DNA of 5,865 bases from Deltaproteobacteria bacterium (GCA_024639205.1 JAHEIV010000201.1:1-5865); one strand, 5' to 3'; shown: positions 1-5,864, counted from the first letter of the stretch. Numbers and translations: made by a program. The notes: generated by a model from the sequence alone, not told the origin.

Positions 1-1467
1 GTCGAGGGGGGCATCCGACTGCTCAACGATATCTCCCTCTCATTGAAACCCGGTGAGCAGCTGGGTCTGGTTGGCTTTTCCGGCAGCGGAAAAAGTACCC
101 TGGCACAGTGCATCGGCCAGCTGTACAAATATACCGGCGGTCAGATACAGATCGGGGGCAAAGAGGTCGCAGACTTGACCAAAAAAGACATCGTCAACAA
201 CGTCGGCTTTGTCTCCCAGTCACCGTTCATCTTTTCCGGAACGATCGAAGAAAACCTGCTTTACGGCTGCATGGCCCGCAGCGACGGCAACGGAGCCAGA
301 GGGGATGGATCGGTCCCCTCCCTGGATGATATCATTGCCGTTCTTCAGCAAACCGGTATTTTTATCGATGTTCTTCGATTTGGACTCAATACGATCCTGA
401 CTCACGACCGCGATCAAAAGCTGGTGGAAACCATATTGCGGGTTCGTGAGAACTTTCAGCGTAACTTCGGAGAAGAGCTTGCAGAATACGTCGAATTTTT
501 CGATGAAAACCGCTACCTGCTGTTTTCCAGCGTGATTGAAAACCTTACATTCGGCACTTCCAACCGGCCAGAGTATGAAAGCGAAGTCATCGCCAACAAC
601 GAAGCGTTCGTGTCGTTTCTTGAAAAAGCTCAGCTTACGTTGCCCTTGCTCAGCCTGGGGATCCGTCTGGCGGAACAGACCATCGACATTCTCGGGGACC
701 TGCCGCCGGAAGAATTTTTCTTCGAGCAGAGTCCCATTCTGCCCGACGAGCTGGCCGCATACCGGAAGGTTGTCGCGCGCTCGAAAAAAGAGAATCTGAA
801 CCGCATACGACCGAAAGACCGCTCCAAGCTGCTCAAACTGGCGCTGCGATTCACACCCGGTATCCACAAGATGGTCGCCCTGCCGGAAGTGCTCGAAAGC
901 CTGATCCTCAATGGTCGCGAGATGTTCCGGGAAAAAATCTCCGCCGAAGATCCACAGGCCTTCACTTTTTATGAAAATTCAGGTTACATTTCCTCTCAGA
1001 CCATTTTAAACAATATCTTCTTTGGAAAAATGAAAAGCGCCAATTCACGGGCCCAGGAAAAAATGAATCAGAGCATTGTGCACCTGCTCATCGAAGAAGA
1101 CTTTCTGGAAACGATCATCGAAATCGGGCTGCAGTTCGATGTTGGCAGCAAAGGCGATAAGCTCTCCGGCGGCCAGCGGCAAAAACTGGCCATCGCCCGC
1201 ATGTTGCTGAAGAATCCTCGGTTTATGATTATGGATGAGGCCACCTCGGCGCTCGACAACAATTCCCAGGCACGCATCCAAAATCTGTTGGAAAGTCACT
1301 GGAAAGGCAAGAGCACCCTGATCGCCGTTGCGCATCGGCTGGACACCATCAAGAATTTTGACCGCATTGCCGTGATGAAGGCCGGAAAAATCGGTGAAAT
1401 CGGGCCCTATGACGAACTCATTGCCAGGAAAGGCTTGCTCTATGAACTCGAATTCGGGAAAAAATGA
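1..1467 (+). CDS. Exporter-type ABC transporter ATP-binding protein with a large internal insertion (5' end outside window)
   Basis: Hydrolyses ATP to drive transport at the inner membrane. The frame is open from base 1, so the N-terminal part, probably including a membrane domain, lies upstream; 488 residues are visible. Counting Val at bases 1-3 as residue 1: Walker A GFSGSGKST is 25-33, Q-loop Gln is 73, signature LSGGQRQ is 388-394, Walker B FMIMDE is 408-413, D-loop SALD is 416-419, and the H-loop His is 445. All catalytic motifs are intact and of the exporter (MsbA/LapB-like) style. The oddity is the 315-residue distance from Q-loop to signature, against roughly 55-60 in ordinary ABC domains. 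The extra ~255 residues contain two further degenerate copies of the Q-loop-to-helical-subdomain segment, around residues 164-185 and 321-342. The reading frame is clean, with no stop or frameshift, so the insertion is real coding sequence. The TTG at 43 is most likely an internal leucine codon. The substrate cannot be told. The ABC ATPase call is very sure; the permease fusion is inferred. Confidence 0.95.
   Translation, partial: VEGGIRLLNDISLSLKPGEQLGLVGFSGSGKSTLAQCIGQLYKYTGGQIQIGGKEVADLTKKDIVNNVGFVSQSPFIFSGTIEENLLYGCMARSDGNGARGDGSVPSLDDIIAVLQQTGIFIDVLRFGLNTILTHDRDQKLVETILRVRENFQRNFGEELAEYVEFFDENRYLLFSSVIENLTFGTSNRPEYESEVIANNEAFVSFLEKAQLTLPLLSLGIRLAEQTIDILGDLPPEEFFFEQSPILPDELAAYRKVVARSKKENLNRIRPKDRSKLLKLALRFTPGIHKMVALPEVLESLILNGREMFREKISAEDPQAFTFYENSGYISSQTILNNIFFGKMKSANSRAQEKMNQSIVHLLIEEDFLETIIEIGLQFDVGSKGDKLSGGQRQKLAIARMLLKNPRFMIMDEATSALDNNSQARIQNLLESHWKGKSTLIAVAHRLDTIKNFDRIAVMKAGKIGEIGPYDELIARKGLLYELEFGKK
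202..1026 (+). repeat. Three degenerate copies of the Q-loop/helical segment inside the ABC ATPase
   Basis: Protein-level repeat at bases 202-267, 490-555 and 961-1026 (22 codons each, aligning without gaps). Cores read SQSPFIFSGTIEENLLYG, DENRYLLFSSVIENLTFG and ENSGYISSQTILNNIFFG. All follow the family pattern in which a Q-loop is followed by an L/I-F-x-x-S/T-I-x-E-N-I-x-x-G stretch. Each copy is followed by a helix with an (I/F)xx(L/F)L...G(L/I) pattern: GIFIDVLRFGLNTIL, QLTLPLLSLGIRL and DFLETIIEIGLQFDV. Only copy 1 keeps the Q-loop glutamine (Glu in copies 2 and 3), and only copy 3 runs on into LSGGQ. No DNA-level repeat is obvious, so any duplication is old. The alignment was made by eye. 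Confidence 0.65.
1426..1433 (+). promoter_or_regulatory. Ribosome binding site inside the ABC gene setting the start of the next gene
   Basis: AGGAAAGG lies 8 bases before the ATG at 1442, within the last codons of the ABC gene. It decides between that ATG and the in-frame ATGs at 1394 and 1409, which lack comparable sites, and implies that the two genes are translated from one message. Confidence 0.7.
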
Positions 1468-1969
1468 AACCGGCGCATCTTCCGAGTACCAGGAGAACCT
1501 GGATATCCTGAGACAGATCGATTTTTTCTCCGGGCTGCCGCTGGAAGCGACCAAGGTGTTTGCCTATCTGTGCAGCAGGGAGGCATTCAAACCCGGAGAC
1601 GTCATCTTCCAGCAAGGGGATGAAGACGACCGGGCCTTTTTCATCATCTCCGGGCAGGCCCGGCTCTGGCAGCAAACCGACAACGCTGAAACCGACATCC
1701 GGGAGTATCGAGTTGGAGATTTTCTCGGCCGGATGACCCTGCTGGGACAAATCCGACGACTTTTTTCCTTAACCGCAACCACCCAGACGGTCTGCCTGGT
1801 CATCACGCGTGAGAAGTTTACCAAGGCGCTCGAGAAGTTTCCGTATCTGGCGCCGAAGTTCATCGAAGTGATCGTCAAAAACATTTACAGATGGGAAAAG
1901 CACTTTCTGAAAATACGCTCGGGGGATTGCAGCGAATGCCTCAAGATTGCCGGTGTGAGCCTGGTGTGA
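1442..1969 (+). CDS. Single-domain cyclic nucleotide-binding-like protein (Crp/Fnr sensor fold without HTH)
   Basis: A 175-residue soluble protein. Residues about 25-145 form a cNMP-binding beta-roll: the opening LRQIDFFSGLP, then AFKPGDVIFQQGDEDDRAFFIISGQARL, then the phosphate-binding cassette region at 94-112. In the cassette the usual Gly-Glu is Gly96-Arg97. The downstream Arg (106) is kept, but the following small residues are Leu-Phe, so cAMP/cGMP binding in the normal way is doubtful. After the domain there is one basic/aromatic helix (about 140-157) and a DCSEC cysteine pair (162-166). No helix-turn-helix follows, so it is not a transcription factor of the usual ~210-230 residue type. 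The start at 1442 is chosen for its ribosome binding site; it overlaps the ABC gene by 26 bases. This suggests coupled translation and a role as an accessory or sensor subunit of the transporter, which is inference. The domain call is firm; ligand and role are unknown. Confidence 0.88.
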   Translation: MNSNSGKNETGASSEYQENLDILRQIDFFSGLPLEATKVFAYLCSREAFKPGDVIFQQGDEDDRAFFIISGQARLWQQTDNAETDIREYRVGDFLGRMTLLGQIRRLFSLTATTQTVCLVITREKFTKALEKFPYLAPKFIEVIVKNIYRWEKHFLKIRSGDCSECLKIAGVSLV

Positions 1970-1974
1970 GCGGT

Positions 1975-2003
1975 TTGACCGTCGGTCAGCGAGGTGCTAT
2001 AGT
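1975..2003 (+). promoter_or_regulatory. Sigma70-type promoter for the kinase/STAS pair
   Basis: TTGACC (1975-1980) and TATAGT (1998-2003) are separated by exactly 17 bases; each box matches the consensus at 5 of 6 positions. Transcription would start near 2009-2011, leaving a leader of about 15 bases before the ATG at 2025. The promoter sits in the 55-base gap after the cNMP-domain gene, so the two downstream genes can be expressed apart from the ABC gene. Judged by eye only. Confidence 0.6.
1976..1988. repeat. Inverted repeat TGACC-GTC-GGTCA overlapping the -35 box
   Basis: A perfect 5-bp inverted repeat with a 3-base centre that covers five of the six bases of the -35 element. Its position fits an operator for a repressor or other dimeric regulator. 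In RNA from upstream transcription it could form a short hairpin, but no T-run follows, so it is not a good terminator. Confidence 0.4.
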
Positions 2004-2024
2004 AACGACCGGACTGAGTCTGTC

Positions 2025-2447
2025 ATGTCGAAAGAAACAGCGTCATTCAAACTGAAAAACGCTCTGACCGAGCTGGACTCCTTGTTTAAGCACGTCGAGC
2101 GGTTCGGCAAGTCCGTCGGGTTGCCGAAAAAACAGATCTTTCAGATCAACCTGGCCCTGGACGAACTCTTCACCAATATCGTCTCCTACGGTTTCACGGA
2201 CAGCAACTCTCACTGGATCGAATTCAGTCTCAGCTTCGACAACGGCGCCGTTGTCATACGCGTCGAAGACAGCGGTATCCCTTTTGATCCGGTTGCCGCC
2301 CCGACTTCCGGTTCGGTCCCCCCCATGGAAAACTGCAAAATCGGCGGTCTGGGGTTGCACATCGTAAAGAAAATGATGGATGAGATCGCGTACGAGCGCA
2401 AGGGGGGAAAAAACGTCATCGAAATCAAAAAACAGGTCCGGCCGTAG
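2025..2447 (+). CDS. RsbW/SpoIIAB-like anti-sigma factor serine kinase (HATPase)
   Basis: A 140-residue protein of the GHKL ATPase fold used in partner switching. Such proteins bind a target (classically a sigma factor) or a STAS partner, and phosphorylate the latter. The N box is NLALDELFTNIVSYGF (42-57), with the expected catalytic Glu47 and Mg-binding Asn51. The G1 box is VEDSGIPFDP (80-89; Asp82, Gly84). The G2 box is GGLGLHIVKKMMDE (107-120), and the closing GKNVIEIKK strand (128-136) is typical. Length and motifs fit a complete single-domain kinase with no sensor region. The ATG at 2025 has only a weak GGAC-type site upstream, but the N-terminal sequence begins where the family normally does. 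The likely STAS partner is the next gene. No sigma factor or PP2C phosphatase is in the window, so the real target is unknown; it could be a non-sigma output. Confidence 0.92.
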   Translation: MSKETASFKLKNALTELDSLFKHVERFGKSVGLPKKQIFQINLALDELFTNIVSYGFTDSNSHWIEFSLSFDNGAVVIRVEDSGIPFDPVAAPTSGSVPPMENCKIGGLGLHIVKKMMDEIAYERKGGKNVIEIKKQVRP

Positions 2448-2509
2448 CCCGTATTTCACTTGAATTTTGCATACCAACCGAAAAGAGTGGATTGAAATCA
2501 TAACAACGG

Positions 2510-2526
2510 CGAGTTTATCAAACTCG
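2510..2526 (+). repeat. Perfect hairpin CGAGTTT-ATC-AAACTCG upstream of the STAS gene
   Basis: A 7-bp inverted repeat with a 3-base loop, ending 11 bases before the GAGGAG ribosome binding site at 2538. It is the only clear structure in the 101-base gap between the kinase and STAS genes. It may be an mRNA hairpin that tunes or protects the STAS message, or a protein-binding site. There is no T-run, so it is not a classical terminator. Confidence 0.5.
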
Positions 2527-2537
2527 AGGTATCAGAA

Positions 2538-2543
2538 GAGGAG
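2538..2543 (+). promoter_or_regulatory. Strong ribosome binding site of the STAS gene
   Basis: GAGGAG, within AGAAGAGGAG, lies 5 bases before the ATG at 2549. It is the strongest ribosome binding site seen in the window, much better than that of the preceding kinase gene. This suggests the STAS protein is made in excess of the kinase. Confidence 0.75.
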
Positions 2544-2548
2544 AACTG

Positions 2549-2881
2549 ATGGAAATTATCGAATCCAAGCAAAACGAAATCAATATCTTCACGCTTCACG
2601 GACGCCTCGATTCCAACACGTCTCCCGAACTCGAGAAAAAACTGGTGGACGCGATGGAAGGCGGTGCCCGAAATATGGTTCTCGATTTTGAAAATCTCGA
2701 CTACATATCCAGTGCCGGGCTGCGAATCATTCTAAAAACAACCAAGGATCTGAAACGCACCGAAGGCGCCCTGATCCTCTGTGCCATGCAGGATTATGTG
2801 AAAGAAGTATTCGAAATCGCCGGTTTCGATTCCTTTCTTCCCATTGTGCCAACGGTCGACGAAGCTGTGTCAAAGCTATAA
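2549..2881 (+). CDS. RsbV/SpoIIAA-like anti-anti-sigma factor (STAS domain)
   Basis: A 110-residue single STAS domain. Hallmarks are an N-terminal beta strand leading to LHGRLDSNTSPELEKKL (16-32), the central strand MVLDFENLDYISSAGLRIIL (43-62), and the C-terminal EVFEIAGFDSFLPIVPTVDEAV region. Ser54 or Ser55 in YISSAGL is the expected site phosphorylated by the partner kinase. In the unphosphorylated state such proteins bind the kinase and release its target. The gene follows the HATPase gene, the reverse of the common rsbV-rsbW order, and has its own strong ribosome binding site. It is the last gene of the plus-strand block; its stop is 25 bases from the stop of the convergent gene. The family is near certain; the process controlled is unknown. 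Confidence 0.94.
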   Translation: MEIIESKQNEINIFTLHGRLDSNTSPELEKKLVDAMEGGARNMVLDFENLDYISSAGLRIILKTTKDLKRTEGALILCAMQDYVKEVFEIAGFDSFLPIVPTVDEAVSKL

Positions 2882-2906
2882 AATTTTTTCCATTTAGAAA
2901 TGATTT
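2882..2906. terminator. Short AT-rich convergent junction, possible weak terminator
   Basis: Only 25 bases separate the two convergent stop codons. They contain a T-run (2884-2889) and a small inverted repeat CATTT-AG-AAATG (2891-2902) followed by ATTTTC. The stem is short and AT-only at its tip, so this is a poor intrinsic terminator; transcripts from the two sides may overlap. Confidence 0.25.
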
Positions 2907-3290
2907 TCAACGCAATCCGATGAGGCCGCGTTTTCCCAGTTCACGCAAAAAGCGGGTAACGGCCACCTCGGCCTCCCTCTCCGGCAGCTGATGCACCCGG
3001 GCAAAGTGTCGAACAATGTCCCGAACCGTCTTGCTGCCGTCCACCAGGCTCCAGACTTGCATTCCGAGTTCATCGAGCTGCAGTTTCTTTTTGATCCTTC
3101 CGTCTGACCCTGCTCCCAGACGCTTCAGTAGCCCGGTAAACCAGGGGCGCACGGATACCGTGTAATCCAGCAGAACGTTGCCATCTTCCAGAACCGTTTC
3201 TTCCACCTGCCGGGTTTTCTCCGGTGTGCAGGCAAGCGCATCGGATCGAGTGAATCCTCGGGCCGCCGCTTTTTTCTCAAATCGTTTCAT
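2907..3290 (-). CDS. PqqD-like protein (RiPP recognition-type winged helix)
   Basis: A 127-residue soluble, basic protein. Residues about 71-126 match the PqqD family pattern: LDELGMQVWSLVDGSKTVRDI, then an amphipathic helix ending REAEVAVTRFLRELGKRGLIGL. PqqD-type domains bind leader peptides and present them to radical SAM enzymes in peptide modification. Here the ~70-residue N-terminal extension (KKAAARGFTRSDALACTPEKTR, then a strand-like LLDYTVSVRPWFTGLLKRLG) is not part of the core domain; it contains one Cys. The ATG at 3290 overlaps the end of the preceding minus-strand gene by 14 bases, so translation is probably coupled. No radical SAM protein or obvious precursor peptide is in the window, so a RiPP role is only possible. 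It may instead be a repurposed recognition domain that works with the unknown protein encoded before it. Confidence 0.82.
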   Translation of the reverse strand: MKRFEKKAAARGFTRSDALACTPEKTRQVEETVLEDGNVLLDYTVSVRPWFTGLLKRLGAGSDGRIKKKLQLDELGMQVWSLVDGSKTVRDIVRHFARVHQLPEREAEVAVTRFLRELGKRGLIGLR

Positions 3291-4251
3291 ACCGCTCGCA
3301 GATCCCTAAAAATAGCCCCCGATCGACCGGATTTCTTCCGCTGATTTGAACACCCAGAATGCGGTTCTTTTCGACTTCATGCCACAACCGGAAAATCCGG
3401 TAAGCCGGCCGGCGTCCGATTCTACTGACGATGCGGGCCGCTGCCGAAGCCGGAGTCATCCGGCCTTCCACTGTTGCGGCATCGCTTTGCAGCCACTGCG
3501 GTGTTTGTTTGTCCTTGGGATAGAAGCTGTCTCGCGCCATGGTGCGAAGATCCTGGCGACGAAGCAATATGGCTGCCGGGCTCCAACGAAACATCCGCAA
3601 TTGTTTCCTTCGCGATGAAAAATTCAGCTCGTACTGTCCGGCCTCGAATCGAAACCGCTGCAATCCGAATTCGCCCGGAATCTCTGCCCGAATATCGAAC
3701 ATCGTCAAGGGTGTGAAAGCATCGCTGGTTTGGTCCCGGAAGGAAGCCAGCAGTCGCGGAGCCGTGTATTCAACGACAGTGGCGTTTTGGTGGTAGAATT
3801 GAATCAGGGTGGCCGTCCGGCTCTCCAGGCTGTACATCAGCACCCCTTTTGCGCTGATCGCATCCGACTGCCAGGAAAATCCACTGGCGAAATACCCATC
3901 AAGAGCGTTTTCCCACGGCGCCGGCAAGGTCATTTTCTGAAACGATTTTCTCAAATGCCTTTTCTGCAATCCGGCCAGCCGTCGCAGATGGGCTTTATGC
4001 GAGAACCTGCCTTTGACGCGATTCCACTTGACTTCCATTACCGGCCCGGTCTCGGTTTCGAGCTCCAGATAGCGAAGTCCGATTTTTCCGGTCTCCCAGT
4101 CGGCAGGGGCGGAAAAACGAATGCCATTCCAGGCGATTTGGCGCCAGGGGATTGGTTTTGCGGTTTCGATTGTCACCTCGGTTTGATCGAATCGATCCGT
4201 ATCTATTGCTGATGCAGTGAAACTCGCTGCTGATTTCCGGATCGGGGGCAC
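3277..4251 (-). CDS. Conserved-looking soluble protein of unknown function, probably two-domain
   Basis: 324 residues if the GTG at 4251 is used. I do not recognise the family. There is no signal peptide or membrane segment. It is rich in Arg and aromatic residues and in alternating beta-strand patterns. Two halves resemble each other: about 43-170 (IRFSAPADWETGKIGLRYLE, KWNRVKG, LRRL, LMYSLESRTATLIQFYH) and about 186-320 (IRAEIPGEFGLQRFRFEAG, RWSPAA, LRR, LWHEVEKNRILGVQISG). The order P-x-(D/E)-(W/F), then a W-containing strand, then a (L)(W/M)x(x)ExxR strand is kept in both. The start is uncertain: GTG 4251 has no ribosome binding site and lies directly behind a strong hairpin. GTG 4176 would give 299 residues, and a frameshift joining the upstream +1 frame is possible. 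Its stop overlaps the start of the PqqD-like gene, which points to joint function. Confidence 0.8.
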   Translation of the reverse strand: MPPIRKSAASFTASAIDTDRFDQTEVTIETAKPIPWRQIAWNGIRFSAPADWETGKIGLRYLELETETGPVMEVKWNRVKGRFSHKAHLRRLAGLQKRHLRKSFQKMTLPAPWENALDGYFASGFSWQSDAISAKGVLMYSLESRTATLIQFYHQNATVVEYTAPRLLASFRDQTSDAFTPLTMFDIRAEIPGEFGLQRFRFEAGQYELNFSSRRKQLRMFRWSPAAILLRRQDLRTMARDSFYPKDKQTPQWLQSDAATVEGRMTPASAAARIVSRIGRRPAYRIFRLWHEVEKNRILGVQISGRNPVDRGLFLGICERYETI

Positions 4252-4255
4252 GGGT

Positions 4256-4272
4256 TGCCGGGCTACCCGGCA
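4256..4272 (-). repeat. GC-rich perfect hairpin just upstream of the putative GTG start
   Basis: On the minus strand TGCCGGG-TAG-CCCGGCA forms a 7-bp, almost all GC stem with a 3-base loop, ending 4 bases before the GTG at 4251. It occupies the place where a ribosome binding site should be. Either it restricts translation, or the true start lies elsewhere. Confidence 0.5.
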
Positions 4273-4322
4273 TCGGCACGAGTGCGCGCTTCATCCCGCT
4301 ATCCGGCATCCATTCGTTCAAA

Positions 4323-4336
4323 GCGCTGCAAAGCGC
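4323..4336 (-). terminator. Small hairpin behind the membrane protein gene, weak terminator at best
   Basis: On the minus strand GCGCT-TTGC-AGCGC is followed by TTT, 14 bases after the stop of the membrane protein gene. A 5-bp stem and three T residues are too little for confident termination, so read-through into the next gene is expected. Confidence 0.25.
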
Positions 4337-4349
4337 GCCGGCGGTCCTG

Positions 4350-5864
4350 TCAGTAAAGCAGCCGACCCAGGGATTTGAGGATCAACGCGCACCCCATGGC
4401 GAACATTCCGGTCAGTCCCATGCCGCAGGAAAATCCGGCCAGCAGTACCGGGGCATATTGCCGCCACATGGCGCCATAGCGTTTCAGGAAGAAAAACCGC
4501 CCCAGCAAAGCGCCGATAACTTCCAGCAAATGACCATGCGGGGCCGTCTGGCCCAGCCCGCGCACGACACCGTAGATGAGCAGCACCGGAAGATTCAGCA
4601 CCGACAAAACAAAGTAGGTCAACAGCCCGAATGACATGCCGGCAAGAACATAGCTTGCCCGCAAAGCCTGGAAGAAAAGCGAATTGCCCTCCAGGGTGGA
4701 AGTCTGCATCAGCAGGGTGTTCAGGGCCTGCAGATGCCATAGCTCCTGTGCATACGGGTAATTGGCGGAAGGGATGGGGGCCAGCCGCCAGATAAACTGG
4801 GAGAAGAGCAGACTGGCGATGATCACCACCGGAAAGACGATGATTTCGGACTTGATGATTCCCCTGAGACTGGTGCCGGTCAGCTCGATCTGGCGGAAGT
4901 GAACCGTGGCCTCACCGTAGTTGTGTATGGGAATCGGCGCATACCAGATTTCAATCCCCTGGTAGCCGAAGAATTTGGCCCCTGCGATAAAGCTGGCTTC
5001 CCTGACCAGCGGCAGACTGACGAACTGTCCGGCGATTCCTTCCATGCGGGCGGTGATGTATGAGACCAGTGGCGTGTAAATGAAACCGTAGGCAAGAAAG
5101 AATATCCAGGGAAAATTCGGAACCAGGAAAATGCAGAAAACAACATAAGCAATCGTGGAAAAAACGTATATGCCGATGGATATCCAGATATTGATGTCAC
5201 CGCGGGCGGGATGCGATTTGAACAGATCCCGAATGGATCCTTTCTGCCCGTTGCCCTTGTTGCCGAAAGATCGGATAACCGCCCAGACACCAATGGCGGC
5301 GATCGCCAGTCCGAGACCGATGCTGAAGCTCATGTAAAAATCAAAATTGTTGGCAAAAATCGTATCCACCGTCCCCATTCCCTCGTGCCAGCGATGAAGA
5401 ATCCCGTGGCGATACAAAACGGGGTTGGCCGTGAAGGTAATAATGATGCCGATCAGACCGCCGATGACCGCCCAGAACGGAAGAACCATGCCGACAAACA
5501 GCAGCGTAAGGTCAAATTGAATGCCGGTGGCTACCGCCGGCATGACCCGTTCGGTGTGGGGGGTCAACTCCACCCAGGGGATGGGAATCAAGCGGATGGG
5601 CTCCATCAAAACCAGCCCGGAAACTGTGGGCAGCAGCACGTATACGGCACCAAAGGCCAGGCCGATGATACCGCCGATGGAAAACACGCGCCACTTCCAG
5701 CTTTTCTGCTTGTCTTCGGTGGATTCGGCCAGCGCCATGGTCCCCAGCGCACCCACCGGGGCCATGGGAAAGGGCAGCTTTTCCACGTCCGATGTGAGTC
5801 GATACAGGGTGTAGCCCAGTCCGAAGTGATCGATGCGCTGGATCAGCTGTGTTCCGAAAAGCAA
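4350..5864 (-). CDS. OPT-superfamily-like multi-spanning membrane protein (5' end outside window)
   Basis: 504 residues of the C-terminal part are visible. The TTG at 5864 is probably an internal leucine, because the frame stays open to the window edge and OPT-type proteins usually exceed 600 residues. Counting from that codon, hydrophobic segments lie near 62-87, 117-145, 176-198, 226-248, 250-268, 336-357, 402-432 and 470-497. The hydrophilic loop SDVEKLPFPMAPVGALG (25-41) resembles the conserved acidic/LPFP loop of OPT-like transporters. ITARMEGIAGQFVSLPLVREA (270-290) is another conserved-looking loop. A large region with GYQGIEIWYAPIPIHNYGEATVHF (300-323) lies between membrane spans. The OPT family carries oligopeptides or metal chelates by proton coupling, but the substrate here cannot be read. 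It is the first gene seen in the minus-strand block, 98 bases before the unknown protein. The membrane transporter call is firm; the exact family is moderately sure. Confidence 0.8.
   Translation of the reverse strand: MLFGTQLIQRIDHFGLGYTLYRLTSDVEKLPFPMAPVGALGTMALAESTEDKQKSWKWRVFSIGGIIGLAFGAVYVLLPTVSGLVLMEPIRLIPIPWVELTPHTERVMPAVATGIQFDLTLLFVGMVLPFWAVIGGLIGIIITFTANPVLYRHGILHRWHEGMGTVDTIFANNFDFYMSFSIGLGLAIAAIGVWAVIRSFGNKGNGQKGSIRDLFKSHPARGDINIWISIGIYVFSTIAYVVFCIFLVPNFPWIFFLAYGFIYTPLVSYITARMEGIAGQFVSLPLVREASFIAGAKFFGYQGIEIWYAPIPIHNYGEATVHFRQIELTGTSLRGIIKSEIIVFPVVIIASLLFSQFIWRLAPIPSANYPYAQELWHLQALNTLLMQTSTLEGNSLFFQALRASYVLAGMSFGLLTYFVLSVLNLPVLLIYGVVRGLGQTAPHGHLLEVIGALLGRFFFLKRYGAMWRQYAPVLLAGFSCGMGLTGMFAMGCALILKSLGRLLY

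Noticed and set aside
220..867. Long minus-strand open frame of 215 codons
   Set aside because: It lies entirely antisense to the ABC gene, whose frame carries all catalytic motifs; its translation shows no recognisable domain.
90..1165. ABC gene broken by a frameshift or foreign insertion
   Set aside because: The frame is uninterrupted and the inserted region shows repeat similarity to the host domain, so it reads as an evolved insertion and not as damage.
1394..1441. Longer N-terminus for the cNMP-domain protein
   Set aside because: The ATGs at 1394 and 1409 lack a ribosome binding site comparable to AGGAAAGG before 1442, and the extra residues would all overlap the ABC gene.
1045..1554. 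Minus-strand open frame of 169 codons
   Set aside because: Antisense to the signature, Walker B and H-loop region of the ABC gene; low-complexity, shadow-like composition.
2448..2509. Possible promoter before the STAS gene (TTGAAT or TTGCAT boxes)
   Set aside because: No acceptable -10 box occurs at 16-18 bp spacing; the gene is probably cotranscribed with the kinase gene.
3995..4321. Separate 108-codon gene upstream of the unknown protein
   Set aside because: It overlaps the unknown protein in another frame and turns into Arg/Asn-rich shadow sequence; only its first ~20 codons matter, as a possible displaced N-terminus.
4318..4740. Minus-strand open frame of 140 codons overlapping the membrane protein gene
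   Set aside because: Same strand but a different frame from the OPT-like gene; Ala/Gly/Arg-rich translation without hydrophobic periodicity. It is a high-GC shadow.
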